The notes below the pieces were generated by a model, which had not been told where the DNA came from, searched no databases, and worked only from the letters and a program-made list of their open reading frames with translations. Of a DNA stretch of 64,000 bases, positions 47,437-56,271 are shown in pieces. Each line of letters starts with the position of its first letter. Within the stretch, counting starts at the first letter, position 1. The position numbers and the translations under genes are program-made. The stretch is from HO2-45-11b sp964450915. GTDB taxonomy: Bacteria > Patescibacteriota > Andersenbacteria > UBA10190. The stretch lies in NCBI GenBank assembly GCA_964450915.1, contig CAYVFG010000001.1, positions 62,001-126,000 of the forward strand. Reading direction: 5' to 3'.

Positions 47437-49086
47437 CTATCTCGTTTCATGAAAATTGCCCGAACCAAATGTTGGCGTTGCGCTCGCTGTCGGAGTGGCT
47501 GTTGGCGTAGGGGATCCTTTCGCAACAACGATGACGGAAACCGTTCCATTATTCGACTGCGCACCGGCAGCATCTGTAATCCTCAGCAGGTTGTATGCAT
47601 ACGTACCGGGAGCATCGTTAAATGTAAGTGTTCCCAAACTAATCTGGCACGCAGCAGGGCTGGATGGATCAGCGATCGTTGTTTCGAACGTTGGCGCGCC
47701 TTGATTAAGGTCTGAATTCCATTCACACTTTCCGCCCTGAGATACTCCTGTGCTAGGCGTTGTCCATCCATCGGGATCCGAGCTTCCGTTTGCAGCAAGC
47801 TTAATAGACACTGGCGTACCCTGCTCTACAGTGATACTGGATCCGAATGCGCCACTTCCTGCGCTAATGGTTGCAACGCTCAATGGAGGATTGTTTCCGC
47901 TTACCGGAGTTATTGTAGGTGTAGGAGTTATTGTGGGCGTGATAGTTGGGCATGAGCCGATGCATGGCGTTGGAGTTGGGGGTTGCGTATTTGTAACCAC
48001 AGTCACGGAATCTGGGGCGGACGTTCCACCAGGACCAGTGCACGTAATTGTATACGTAGTTGAAACAGCAGACAGATTGCCCGTGGGATAATTAAGCCCA
48101 ACTGCGGGTAATCCTGTCGCAGTAATACCGCCCGTCATTGCACACGATGTTGCGTCTTGAGACGTCCAGTGTAAATATGCCTGGGTATTTTTCTGAATCG
48201 TAAGAGGCCCGTTTGCAAAAGGACCGGATGGATTATTCCCTACCGTAAGATCCACTGTGGCAGGCTGCTTTTGAACAAACCTTACAGATGCTGAAGACAC
48301 CATCGGAGCATCATGAAGCGTATCCCATCCATTGAACAACGATGTGTATCCATACGTGGAATAAAAAGGATGCAAGTTCATTGTCGGAAGTCCTCTTTTA
48401 TTTAACCAAATATCTTTTGCACTCCATTTGAGATCTTGTACCGTACGGGTAAGCGTGATCGTTTTTACTCCTGGCTTAAGCGCTGTTGTCGAAGTGCATG
48501 TTGCAGCCTTTCCATCATCATTCGTCACACATTTCAACCTATCTCCCGCACTTGTCGTCCAAGAATCCGTCCATGTTCCGACAAGCGGACTATTATCGGG
48601 CGTGCTACTAATGCAATTATTAAAATTCCCGGTAAAATTATTCAAATTTGCCGCTAACGTGCCTGCAACCGATTGGCACGAAGCAACGTTTTCCATAATT
48701 GCCCTAAACGCCCCTCCAGCGTCGAAATACACCGGCGGACTATCATAAAATTGCGCCCCAGTAGAAATAAGCTCTCCGGATGCGTTAATCGGCACCGTAA
48801 GCGTATCGCCAGGAATAAACGAGGTTTTCTCATTCGATTGATTAGTAATATCCGACTGAACCAATGACGTATCCATATTCATGCTAGTGACAGCATCCTG
48901 AGTCACTGGATTATTCACATCCGTATTTCGAAAAATCATCCAAATTGCGTCAATTGCGCAATGTGTTCCAGAGCAGTTCGTATGAATCGGATTTCCAGCT
49001 TGAGCAACGCTTGCGCCCAAGAATGAAACGAAAAGAACAGTTAGCCCGAATATTGTTCTAGATAGAAATTTGAAGGATAGGTGCAT
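47437..49086 (-). CDS. Large secreted surface protein with Ig-like domains
   Basis: 549 residues: signal peptide about 1-31 (ending ASVAQAG), several beta-rich domains with scattered cysteine pairs, WTSQDATSCAMTGG and TYTITCTGPGGTSAPDSVTV (Ig-like), two Thr-Pro linkers (PPTPTPCIG..., SPTPTATPTASATPTF), then FGSGNFHETR and stop, with no membrane anchor. Its Thr-Pro tail shares 32 identical bases with the gene at 46223-47251. It begins 7 bases after the stop of the upstream surface gene. Confidence 0.68.
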   Translation of the reverse strand: MHLSFKFLSRTIFGLTVLFVSFLGASVAQAGNPIHTNCSGTHCAIDAIWMIFRNTDVNNPVTQDAVTSMNMDTSLVQSDITNQSNEKTSFIPGDTLTVPINASGELISTGAQFYDSPPVYFDAGGAFRAIMENVASCQSVAGTLAANLNNFTGNFNNCISSTPDNSPLVGTWTDSWTTSAGDRLKCVTNDDGKAATCTSTTALKPGVKTITLTRTVQDLKWSAKDIWLNKRGLPTMNLHPFYSTYGYTSLFNGWDTLHDAPMVSSASVRFVQKQPATVDLTVGNNPSGPFANGPLTIQKNTQAYLHWTSQDATSCAMTGGITATGLPAVGLNYPTGNLSAVSTTYTITCTGPGGTSAPDSVTVVTNTQPPTPTPCIGSCPTITPTITPTPTITPVSGNNPPLSVATISAGSGAFGSSITVEQGTPVSIKLAANGSSDPDGWTTPSTGVSQGGKCEWNSDLNQGAPTFETTIADPSSPAACQISLGTLTFNDAPGTYAYNLLRITDAAGAQSNNGTVSVIVVAKGSPTPTATPTASATPTFGSGNFHETR

Positions 49087-49093
49087 AAAATAA

Positions 49094-50521
49094 TTATGAA
49101 AGCATCGGATATTTTTTCTTCCTTGATCGCGCAATGCTTATAACAACGATCAGAACGATAGCGAGAATTCCAGCAACTCCGATAACTACATACCAAATCG
49201 GCTGAGAATTTGCGGTAGGAGTTACCGCATGCGTAGCAACTGGCGCAAATGTATTTTGCGCACCAGCAATTACTCCTGCAGGATAGGAAACGGTTGTCTC
49301 ATCCGCAATTGCTCCTGATGCATCCCTTGCAACCACATGCACATCAAACCCCTTACCAGCTAATTCTGAGAGTTTCGCAGACAGCAGCGCAGTTGAAAGC
49401 TGGTCAGCAGCAATCGGGGCATCTTTTGCCTGAACTTCTTTTCCATTGATTACAAGCGTATTTGTCATCGTCCCTGCTCCTGAGCCAAATGTAGCATTCA
49501 CTACGCACGCATTAATCGTTGCAGAGCCATCAGCAATCGCCCCGATTCCGGAATATACTATTCGTGGGACTAACCCCCCGACAGGAAACCGAATATCTAG
49601 TATGGATGGAGAAGCCTCGATATCACTATTTGCCGCCGTCAAAACCAATTCGTATGTGCCTGGCGTAGCGCTATCCCAAGTAAATGCAATTGGAGCTGCC
49701 TTTGTTCCGGACACAGTAATGTCAACAGACTTTGAAGCAACAGGCTTTGCCTGATCCGTAATACTCCATTTATACAAATCCATATGAACCGTTCCGGAAA
49801 TCTTGGACTTTCCCAGTGTATTCAAGTCAACGCTTACTGTGACCGGCTTCCCAGAATCAAGTACTGCCGGAATTGCTCGCAATTGGAATGCTTTATTATT
49901 TACCTTTACTGAATTTCTATCAAAATCAAATCCCGCAACAGCGTTCGCAGCACTCCCCGTAACTACAGGACGCGTAACCGTAAACGGCGCAGATGCTCCG
50001 GTAAAGTTTGCAACATACGGAATGCCCGACATCACATACCTATTCCCGACTAAGTAATACAGCTCAACCCGGTATGTGCCCGCAGGAGATTTGCTCGGAA
50101 TTCTGTACGAATACGTAAAGTCAGTAGTCTGGTTAGCTGCCAAATCATACTCTCCTGGCACAAATTCCTGAGAGATATACGGATGCCAATTTTCTGACGC
50201 CATCGTAGCGTCTTCTCTAAGAATGTGCGCATATACCTTGCCGCCAACCAATGGATAGTTATTAGGATTTTCAATAGTTCCAGCAACAGTAATCGTTTCC
50301 CCGGGTAAATATTGATGATCAAGCATGCTTTTTGCAGTATCAACAGTAATAATCACGCTATTAAAATTGTAGTTATCTAAACACGCAAATCGTCCTTCGA
50401 AATACTGTTTCGCAGAATCCGTAAGGGCCGTATGCGGTTGAGGGCTGGCAGTTTGAGCAAATGCAAAGCTTGGCAACGCAACTATAGCCATACATACCAA
50501 GGCAACAAAAAACCTGTTCAT
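49094..50521 (-). CDS. Surface protein with Ig-like domains and C-terminal anchor
   Basis: 475 residues: signal peptide about 1-23 (ending FAFAQ), beta domains (SVIITVDTAKSMLDHQYLPGETITVAG, GTYRVELYYLVGNRYVMSG, GTYELVLTAANSD), a C-terminal helix about 443-465 and RSRKKKYPMLS. Related in layout to the protein at 44318-45640. TATACT with extended TG ends 7 nt before ATG 50521; probably heads an operon with the genes at 47437 and 47309. Confidence 0.7.
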   Translation of the reverse strand: MNRFFVALVCMAIVALPSFAFAQTASPQPHTALTDSAKQYFEGRFACLDNYNFNSVIITVDTAKSMLDHQYLPGETITVAGTIENPNNYPLVGGKVYAHILREDATMASENWHPYISQEFVPGEYDLAANQTTDFTYSYRIPSKSPAGTYRVELYYLVGNRYVMSGIPYVANFTGASAPFTVTRPVVTGSAANAVAGFDFDRNSVKVNNKAFQLRAIPAVLDSGKPVTVSVDLNTLGKSKISGTVHMDLYKWSITDQAKPVASKSVDITVSGTKAAPIAFTWDSATPGTYELVLTAANSDIEASPSILDIRFPVGGLVPRIVYSGIGAIADGSATINACVVNATFGSGAGTMTNTLVINGKEVQAKDAPIAADQLSTALLSAKLSELAGKGFDVHVVARDASGAIADETTVSYPAGVIAGAQNTFAPVATHAVTPTANSQPIWYVVIGVAGILAIVLIVVISIARSRKKKYPMLS

Positions 50522-50568
50522 GTACTGAAGTATACCACCTTCCAAGAGGGTGTTATACACACCGCAAC

Positions 50569-52020
50569 CTATGGTTCCATTTCAAGCACTTCGTCGATTC
50601 TGATTTGAGCGAAAAATTCTGGTACGTGGCTTACGAATATCATCGTGCCCTTATATTCATCGAGCGCTTGCGCAATAATCGGAATATGGCGGAAGTTAAT
50701 ATGGTTTGTCGGTTCGTCCAAAATAAGCAGTCCCGGTTTCTGCAGTGCAATTTGTGCAAACGCAACTAATCCCTTTTGCCCTTCGGATAAATTCCCTACT
50801 TTTATATTCATCATGTCGTTCGTAATCAAAAATCCTGCGGCAACGGACCGCATCGCCTGCTCCGTTTGCACTTTCATCACTGAAAATAGCGCCTCGCGAA
50901 CCGTATGGTCAAAATTGAGCGTTGAAAAATCCTGCCGGTAATAGCAGACATCAATACCTTCTGCGATCTGCACACCCTCCGCTTCATTATTAGCAATAGA
51001 TTCTAAAAATGTGCTCTTCCCAATTCCATTCGGCCCCGCAAGCAGCATATGCTGATTTTTCTTCAGCACAATCCCGGATTCTTTTGTAACCACTTCATGA
51101 TCGATCATCATGCTATACGAAGAAATGCGAACTATATCTCCGCCCATATCTTCTTGCGCTTCAATAGTAAACGGCCGAATAGTTTTGTCGTCTTTTCTAA
51201 TATCTACCTTGCTTTCCTCCATCTCAGCAGCCTCTTCGCGCAATTTTTTCGCCAAGAATCGCATCTTGCCTCCCTTATGGGAAAAGAAGTTCGATTTATC
51301 TTTATTATCTTGAATCTTTTTCGCCAATCGCGCATTCTCGCTTTCTTGCTTGGCTACTCGCGCAGAGATTTGCTCAACTACATCCAAATAATTTCCAACG
51401 AACTGATCTATCTTGCGATTAAACACATCCAAGTAAATAACGGCGTCCGTAAATGCATTTAAAAATTCCGCATCATGAGAAATAACGATGCAGGTCTTCT
51501 GGTAATTCTTAAGAAATTCCGTTAAGTGTGCGATCCCCGCAACATCTAAGTTATTTGTCGGCTCGTCTAGCAATAATAAATCAGGATCTTGAATTAATGC
51601 AGAAGCCAATAGCAATCTCGCTTGCTGCCCGCCAGATAAGTCTTTAATCTTTTTTTCTTTATCTACAGAAAAGTTTACGACTTCTAATACATCATCAATT
51701 CTTCGATCGATATCGTATATTTTTTTATCAAATCGCTTTTCAAAAAACTGTCGCACCGTAAGTTCTAGCTCATCCCGAGGGATCACCTGGCGGGCAGTAG
51801 CAATAGTTAATCCAGGCGCCCGGTTCACTCTTCCGGATTCCGGTTTTAATTCGTCCATAATAAGTCCGAATATAGTGCTTTTCCCCGCACCGTTCTGCCC
51901 CATAAGCGTTACTTTCATTCCTTCGCGCACGGAAAAATTCACCTCATCTAATATAGGTTTATGGATTCCGAATTCGAATGAAACATCCGAAAAATTAATA
52001 ATGTGTTCTGCGCGTGGCAT
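50569..52020 (-). CDS. ABC-F family ATPase
   Basis: 483 residues, two ABC ATPase domains without membrane parts. Domain 1: GQNGAGKST, LSGGQQARLLLASAL, LLLLDEPTNNLD. Linker with a basic coiled helix (about 225-270). Domain 2: GPNGIGKST, LSEGQKGLVAFAQIAL, LLILDEPTNHIN. ABC-F proteins act on the ribosome E site (translation factors or antibiotic protection); which subtype is unclear. Confidence 0.93.
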   Translation of the reverse strand: MPRAEHIINFSDVSFEFGIHKPILDEVNFSVREGMKVTLMGQNGAGKSTIFGLIMDELKPESGRVNRAPGLTIATARQVIPRDELELTVRQFFEKRFDKKIYDIDRRIDDVLEVVNFSVDKEKKIKDLSGGQQARLLLASALIQDPDLLLLDEPTNNLDVAGIAHLTEFLKNYQKTCIVISHDAEFLNAFTDAVIYLDVFNRKIDQFVGNYLDVVEQISARVAKQESENARLAKKIQDNKDKSNFFSHKGGKMRFLAKKLREEAAEMEESKVDIRKDDKTIRPFTIEAQEDMGGDIVRISSYSMMIDHEVVTKESGIVLKKNQHMLLAGPNGIGKSTFLESIANNEAEGVQIAEGIDVCYYRQDFSTLNFDHTVREALFSVMKVQTEQAMRSVAAGFLITNDMMNIKVGNLSEGQKGLVAFAQIALQKPGLLILDEPTNHINFRHIPIIAQALDEYKGTMIFVSHVPEFFAQIRIDEVLEMEP

Positions 52021-52066
52021 AAGGCGAAAGCCTAGCACAAATGCGCCATTTTCGCCAGCCTAAGTA

Positions 52067-52366
52067 TCACTTTTGTTTATCGAGCCTATCTAATCCAATT
52101 GCTTTTACCCCGTAGTACACCACAAGCGCCACTACGATAAAATCAATTACCACACTTATCATATCTCCGTATAAGATTTTGGCAGATCCGATAGAAAAAG
52201 AGGCAGTTGCAAGCCCTTTCGCAGCACCAAGCGGAATTCCTAGTATTGGGTTAATAATGTCGGTAACGAGCGCAGTAACCACTTTTGAAACGGCGCCACC
52301 CAAAATAAAGCCGACAGCTAACCCAACTACGCCTTGTTCTCTAATAAAATCGATAAATCCTTTCAT
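52067..52366 (-). CDS. mscL: Large-conductance mechanosensitive channel
   Basis: 99 residues: MKGFIDFIREQGVVGLAVGFILGGAVSKVVTALVTDIINP is the N-terminal helix plus TM1 of MscL, and SVV..FIVVALVVYYGVKAI is TM2. The periplasmic loop and C-terminal bundle are shorter than in E. coli (136 residues). It opens on hypo-osmotic shock. TATAAT ends 6 nt before the ATG. Confidence 0.94.
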   Translation of the reverse strand: MKGFIDFIREQGVVGLAVGFILGGAVSKVVTALVTDIINPILGIPLGAAKGLATASFSIGSAKILYGDMISVVIDFIVVALVVYYGVKAIGLDRLDKQK

Positions 52367-52414
52367 AGCAACATTATAATACAGGCTAAGCAACAATAGC
52401 TATTTCACCAAAAC

Positions 52415-52445
52415 TAGCATCGGCCCTTGGTAAAGCCGATGCTAG
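52415..52445 (-). terminator. Terminator of the 62-residue membrane protein gene
   Basis: Minus strand CTAGCATCGGC, 9-nt loop, GCCGATGCTAG, TTTTGG. Confidence 0.8.
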
Positions 52446-52451
52446 AATCCA

Positions 52452-52640
52452 TTACCCTAAGAGTCCTGCTAGACGCAGAAGGTAGAGGAATACCCCGATT
52501 GATACCAGGAATATTGCCCATCCCAGACTTAACCCTACCGGCGATCCCCACTCATCCCATTTCCGCCGTGGAAACTTTCGCTCCAGCCAATATTTCTCAT
52601 CCGCGGAAAGACTGAGCTTTTCGTCGTTGTTTTTATCCAT
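52452..52640 (-). CDS. 62-residue single-pass membrane protein
   Basis: Charged N-terminus (DKNNDEKLSLSADEKYWLERKFPRRKWDEW) and one membrane helix (about 37-58). Not recognised. It is followed directly by a strong terminator and preceded by a long structured leader. Confidence 0.6.
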   Translation of the reverse strand: MDKNNDEKLSLSADEKYWLERKFPRRKWDEWGSPVGLSLGWAIFLVSIGVFLYLLRLAGLLG

Positions 52641-52704
52641 AAGAAGAAGTTTTAATGAATAATTGAACTATGCCATCCAATCGACCTTTTTTATTTTTGG
52701 ATAA

Positions 52705-52752
52705 CTTGAGACCCTTGCTTTTGTTGATCGGGACTCCTTTGTGCGTCTCAAG
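52705..52752. other. Large unexplained hairpin in a gene-free stretch
   Basis: Perfect 8-bp arms CTTGAGAC / GTCTCAAG enclose 32 nt. No T run follows on either strand. It sits in the presumed leader of the 62-residue gene, downstream (minus strand) of an extended -10 TGCTATAGT at about 52785. The surrounding 52641-52833 holds no ORF. Confidence 0.4.
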
Positions 52753-52833
52753 GGAAAGACAGGAGTGCAAATTCCAATACGTACACTATAGCAACGTTTT
52801 TCTTTGACGGCGAATTTACGCTCCTTGAATTAT

Positions 52834-53418
52834 TTACTTATCTACCTGCGGACGCTCGGCGATATACTGCAAGACTGGGTTTACTGATATGCGCCAATCG
52901 CGAGATATGTTGCGATAGGTGTAGATGAATATAGCAAACAATATATAGCCTATTGCAACACCTGCCGTATTAAATATCACATCATTAATATCAGCAATTC
53001 GGAACGTAATATTTGCCATGCGCCCTGTTATATATTGCAACAACTCGATGCTAATACTTACAAGCAGCCCCGCACCAACCACCTTCTTGAAACGAAAATT
53101 CGTAATAAACGGCAATCCGAATCCGAATGGAACCATGAGCAAAATATTAAGGAGAGACGTGTTCAGATCTTCTAGTCTTAGCGTAACCAGTGGAATAAGA
53201 CTCAAATTTCTTCCTGCCTCCATTCCCCGTAACATTAAGCCCGGCGTGAAATATTGAAGAAGAATAAGAGACTGAAGTTGAAATAACGTGTAATCCAACA
53301 CCTTAAAAAGATATACGTAGAATATCGTAAAGAAGAATAGATACACGAAGCTTTTCTTTTTCTTTGCCAGAAGAAACGCAACGATACCAATCCATATCAA
53401 ACCGAAAAGAAGTATCAT
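52834..53418 (-). CDS. VanZ-like membrane protein just after tRNA-Ser
   Basis: 194 residues, five membrane helices, with NLSLIPLVTLRLEDLNTSLLNILLMVPFGFGLPF and SISIELLQYI...FRIADINDVIFNTAGVAIGY, the VanZ family landmarks (one member gives teicoplanin resistance; most are of unknown role). Start at ATG 53418, 26 nt after the tRNA end; a longer frame would translate the tRNA and is rejected. Confidence 0.82.
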   Translation of the reverse strand: MILLFGLIWIGIVAFLLAKKKKSFVYLFFFTIFYVYLFKVLDYTLFQLQSLILLQYFTPGLMLRGMEAGRNLSLIPLVTLRLEDLNTSLLNILLMVPFGFGLPFITNFRFKKVVGAGLLVSISIELLQYITGRMANITFRIADINDVIFNTAGVAIGYILFAIFIYTYRNISRDWRISVNPVLQYIAERPQVDK

Positions 53419-53444
53419 CAACACATTTATTTCATTGGTCACAG

Positions 53445-53529
53445 CGGAGAGGGTGAGATTCGAACTCACGGTACCTTTCGGTACGACAGTTTTCAAGACT
53501 GTTGCCTTAAACCACTCGGCCACCTCTCC
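53445..53529 (-). tRNA. tRNA-Ser (UGA)
   Basis: 85-nt class II tRNA: acceptor GGAGAGG/CCTCTCC, anticodon loop CTTGAAA (anticodon TGA), long variable arm CGTACCGAAAGGTACC, T arm GTGAGTTCGAATCTCAC. CCA not encoded. Confidence 0.96.
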
Positions 53530-53658
53530 ATACGCTTCAAGCATCATAGTACAGCATGCGAACATTGACAACAGCGCTTATTTCATGCATGAATACATTC
53601 AATCGGTCATTGATCGTACAAGGGCACACTTTACAACTCACACAGAAGAAAGGTAGCT

Positions 53659-54423
53659 ATGCGGGAATACCGAACGATCGTTAACTGGAAGGATAGGGAT
53701 GACCCGGTAGTGGCGCAAATCATCACCCTCAAGCAAACGGGAGCTTCGCTTCGGGATATACAAATTGCGCTTGGAGGTAGGTGCAGTCACGAAACGATTC
53801 GCAAGTATTTATCTCGCCTCGCGGAGACATTCGGGAAAAGCGTATTTGCACCGCAGATAAAAGAATGGACATCAAAGCAAATAGCGTCCCGATTGAAATG
53901 CTTAAGGAGCGTTATCAATAGCCTGTGCGCAGCAGGAGCAATTACAGGATGCAGAAAAAAATCATTTGCAAATGGCACCTGGCTCATCAATGAAACGGGT
54001 GTTGCGCAACTCAAAAAACACCCGTCAGTTTCCAAGCGGCTTACATGCGCAGCGTGCAGAAAGAAGTTCAAACCAAAACCTCACAGCCGAGCAAAAACGT
54101 GCTCCAAAACCTGCTCCAAACAACATGCCGCAGAGCTTCGAAAACTCCTTATTGCAAATGAGCCGGTAGTCGAGAAGCTGCAGGGCAAAGCTTTGCGAAT
54201 TTGGCAGGCGGTACAAAAATGCTCCCAAAGAACAAGCTGGGTCACCATTGAACAGGCAGCAGCTACTACAACGCTCACCCCCATGCAAGTTCGCTGGTAC
54301 GTAATGCGCGGCATCATCGCAAGCAAGCACAACACCAAGAAACGATTCCGCACCAAGCGCAAAAACGTACGGCTATGCGCATTGAATCAAGTTAAGGTAC
54401 TGGCAAAAATCCTTGCCTCCTGA
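53659..54423 (+). CDS. Putative DNA-binding protein with HTH and zinc-finger-like parts
   Basis: 254 residues, strongly basic. An N-terminal helix-turn-helix-like ASLRDIQIALGGRCSHETIRKYLSRL, a second helical unit SKQIASRLKCLRSVINSLCAAGAI, then a finger CAACRKKFKPKPHSRAKTCSKTCSKQH, and a C-terminal helical domain WVTIEQAAATTTLTPMQVRWYVMRG that resembles another HTH. No family name assigned. AAAGG lies 5-6 nt before the ATG; TTGACA is about 95 nt upstream. Confidence 0.65.
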   Translation: MREYRTIVNWKDRDDPVVAQIITLKQTGASLRDIQIALGGRCSHETIRKYLSRLAETFGKSVFAPQIKEWTSKQIASRLKCLRSVINSLCAAGAITGCRKKSFANGTWLINETGVAQLKKHPSVSKRLTCAACRKKFKPKPHSRAKTCSKTCSKQHAAELRKLLIANEPVVEKLQGKALRIWQAVQKCSQRTSWVTIEQAAATTTLTPMQVRWYVMRGIIASKHNTKKRFRTKRKNVRLCALNQVKVLAKILAS

Positions 54424-54425
54424 AT

Positions 54426-54465
54426 TCCGCCCGCTGAGGAGCCTCTTACTCCCGGCGGATTTTTA
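54426..54465 (+). terminator. Terminator of the HTH/zinc-finger gene
   Basis: TCCGCC, long loop, GGCGGA, TTTTTATTT. Confidence 0.7.
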
Positions 54466-54484
54466 TTTACTCAATAATGTAATC

Positions 54485-55915
54485 TTAGAGCTCCCGTACA
54501 CGAATCGCGCTTTCGAAATGCTGAGATTCTTTTTTAAGTCCGGACATAATTACAAGCTTTGCGCCTTGAGTAAATCCTTCTTTTTCTTGTAACTGCGCAA
54601 TCGCTCCGACCACCATATGGTCTGGTTTATCATACCCATCAACAAGAATTGGCGTAACGCCCCATGTAAGGATTAATTGATTAAACACTCGAGGACTTTG
54701 TGTTGCAGCAAATATAGGAACCTCCGGACGCAGGCGCGCAATATGGCGAGCAGAATATCCTGAACCTGTCGTTACAAGAATTGCGTCAGCCTTGATGCTG
54801 CGCGCAAGTGCGACAGCAGAAGATGCCACGGCAGATGCAATAGAATCGTCTATAACAATACTTGTATGTACGGGCATATCATCAAGTGGCGAGCTTTCCG
54901 TTTGCTCAATAATATCCGACATCATGCGAACAGCCTGAATCGGATACTTACCCATGGCAGATTCTCCGGAAAGCATTACCGCATCAGTATGATCGATAAC
55001 CGCATTTGCAACATCGGATACTTCCGCTCGCGTTGGGCGCGGATTATATTCCATCGACGCCATCATTTCCGTTGCCGTAATCACCGGCTTTCCTGCAGCA
55101 ATACATTTCACAATCAATTCTTTTTGATGAATGGGCAATTTTGCAACAGGAGTCTCTAATCCCAAATCTCCGCGGGCAATCATCACGCCGTCCGTCTCCT
55201 CCAAGATTTCATCGAAATTTATCAGAGCTTCATGCTTTTCAATCTTCACAATAATGTGCGGAGGCTCCATGTGCTCCGGTAACCATTTTTTAATTTTCTC
55301 TTTTAATTGACGAACATCTTCTGCGGACCGAACAAATGAAAGCGCAACGAAATCGATATTTTGCTTGAGTCCGAATGCCAAATCCAAATCATCTTTTTCC
55401 GTCATCGATTCCATGGAAAGCGTCACCGTGGGAACATTGATGCCTTTATGGGAAATCAATTTCCCGCCTAACAACACTTTCGCCGTAATCATGTTGCCCT
55501 GCACGTCTACCACTTCTAGTTCTCGCGTCCCATCTGCAAGCAGAATACGATCAGACTTTCCCAAATCATGAGCAAACCGATCGTACGGAACCGGGATAAC
55601 GCCTTTTTCCGCCTCAAGAACGCCGGCTTGCAAACGAACCAACTTGCCTTCAATTAACTCCATTCCATCATTCGGAAGAACTCCAACTCGCAATTTTGGC
55701 CCCTGCAAATCCTGCAAAATGGCAACGGGAATACCAGCTTCTTTTGAAGCGGTGCGGACAGTATCCACTAAATGCAAATTCGCATCGTGATCGCCATGCG
55801 AAAAATTAATGCGCGCCACATTCATGCCCGCAAGAATCATTTCTTTTAACACCGGAACCATGCTCGACGCCGGCCCTATCGTGCATACAATATTCGTTCG
55901 CTTATGCATATACAA
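54485..55915 (-). CDS. pyk: Pyruvate kinase, full length
   Basis: 476 residues. Same catalytic segments as the short copy (TNIVCTIGPASS, RINFSHG, MIARGDLGLE, TRAEVSDVANAV) plus the C-terminal domain (SSAVALARSIKADAILVTTGSGYSARHIARLRPEVPIFAAT). No extra PEP-utiliser domain. TATAAT ends 8 nt before the ATG and contains the stop codon of the upstream gene. Probably the main pyruvate kinase. Confidence 0.97.
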   Translation of the reverse strand: MYMHKRTNIVCTIGPASSMVPVLKEMILAGMNVARINFSHGDHDANLHLVDTVRTASKEAGIPVAILQDLQGPKLRVGVLPNDGMELIEGKLVRLQAGVLEAEKGVIPVPYDRFAHDLGKSDRILLADGTRELEVVDVQGNMITAKVLLGGKLISHKGINVPTVTLSMESMTEKDDLDLAFGLKQNIDFVALSFVRSAEDVRQLKEKIKKWLPEHMEPPHIIVKIEKHEALINFDEILEETDGVMIARGDLGLETPVAKLPIHQKELIVKCIAAGKPVITATEMMASMEYNPRPTRAEVSDVANAVIDHTDAVMLSGESAMGKYPIQAVRMMSDIIEQTESSPLDDMPVHTSIVIDDSIASAVASSAVALARSIKADAILVTTGSGYSARHIARLRPEVPIFAATQSPRVFNQLILTWGVTPILVDGYDKPDHMVVGAIAQLQEKEGFTQGAKLVIMSGLKKESQHFESAIRVREL

Positions 55916-55918
55916 CCA

Positions 55919-56206
55919 TTATACAGGAAATATGCGCCACTTGTTGCCTTGTACGGTTTGGAAAAATGCGACTATAGTCGTTACAAAAAATGCGAGAAAC
56001 AATACTGCGCCAACTCGGGGCAAATAGTTAGCGAGAATTATAGATATAATCATGCCTGCTAAAATAATGAGTCCTTGTTTAATATGAAATCTCACAAATG
56101 GCTTTGTATATTCACCCGAAATAATCGGGATTAATACTAAAATACCAACATACGAAAGCGCTGCAATAAGATGTTCGGAAGATAGAGAGTTACCGCGCTT
56201 GGTCAT
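55919..56206 (-). CDS. DUF4870-like membrane protein
   Basis: 95 residues with three membrane helices and the pattern LSYVGILVLIPIISGEYTKPFVRFHIKQGLIIL, as in DUF4870/Tic20-like small proteins. Extended -10 TGCTAGTAT ends 6 nt before the ATG. Directly upstream of pyk. Confidence 0.75.
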   Translation of the reverse strand: MTKRGNSLSSEHLIAALSYVGILVLIPIISGEYTKPFVRFHIKQGLIILAGMIISIILANYLPRVGAVLFLAFFVTTIVAFFQTVQGNKWRIFPV

Positions 56207-56224
56207 GTATTCATACTAGCATAA

Positions 56225-56256
56225 TAAAAATATCCCGCCGAAGCGGGAATATTTTA
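56225..56256 (-). terminator. groEL terminator
   Basis: Minus strand ATATTCCCGC-TTCG-GCGGGATAT then TTTTATT; a stable UUCG tetraloop with one bulged base. Confidence 0.88.
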
Positions 56257-56271
56257 TTCTGGAATTAATTG

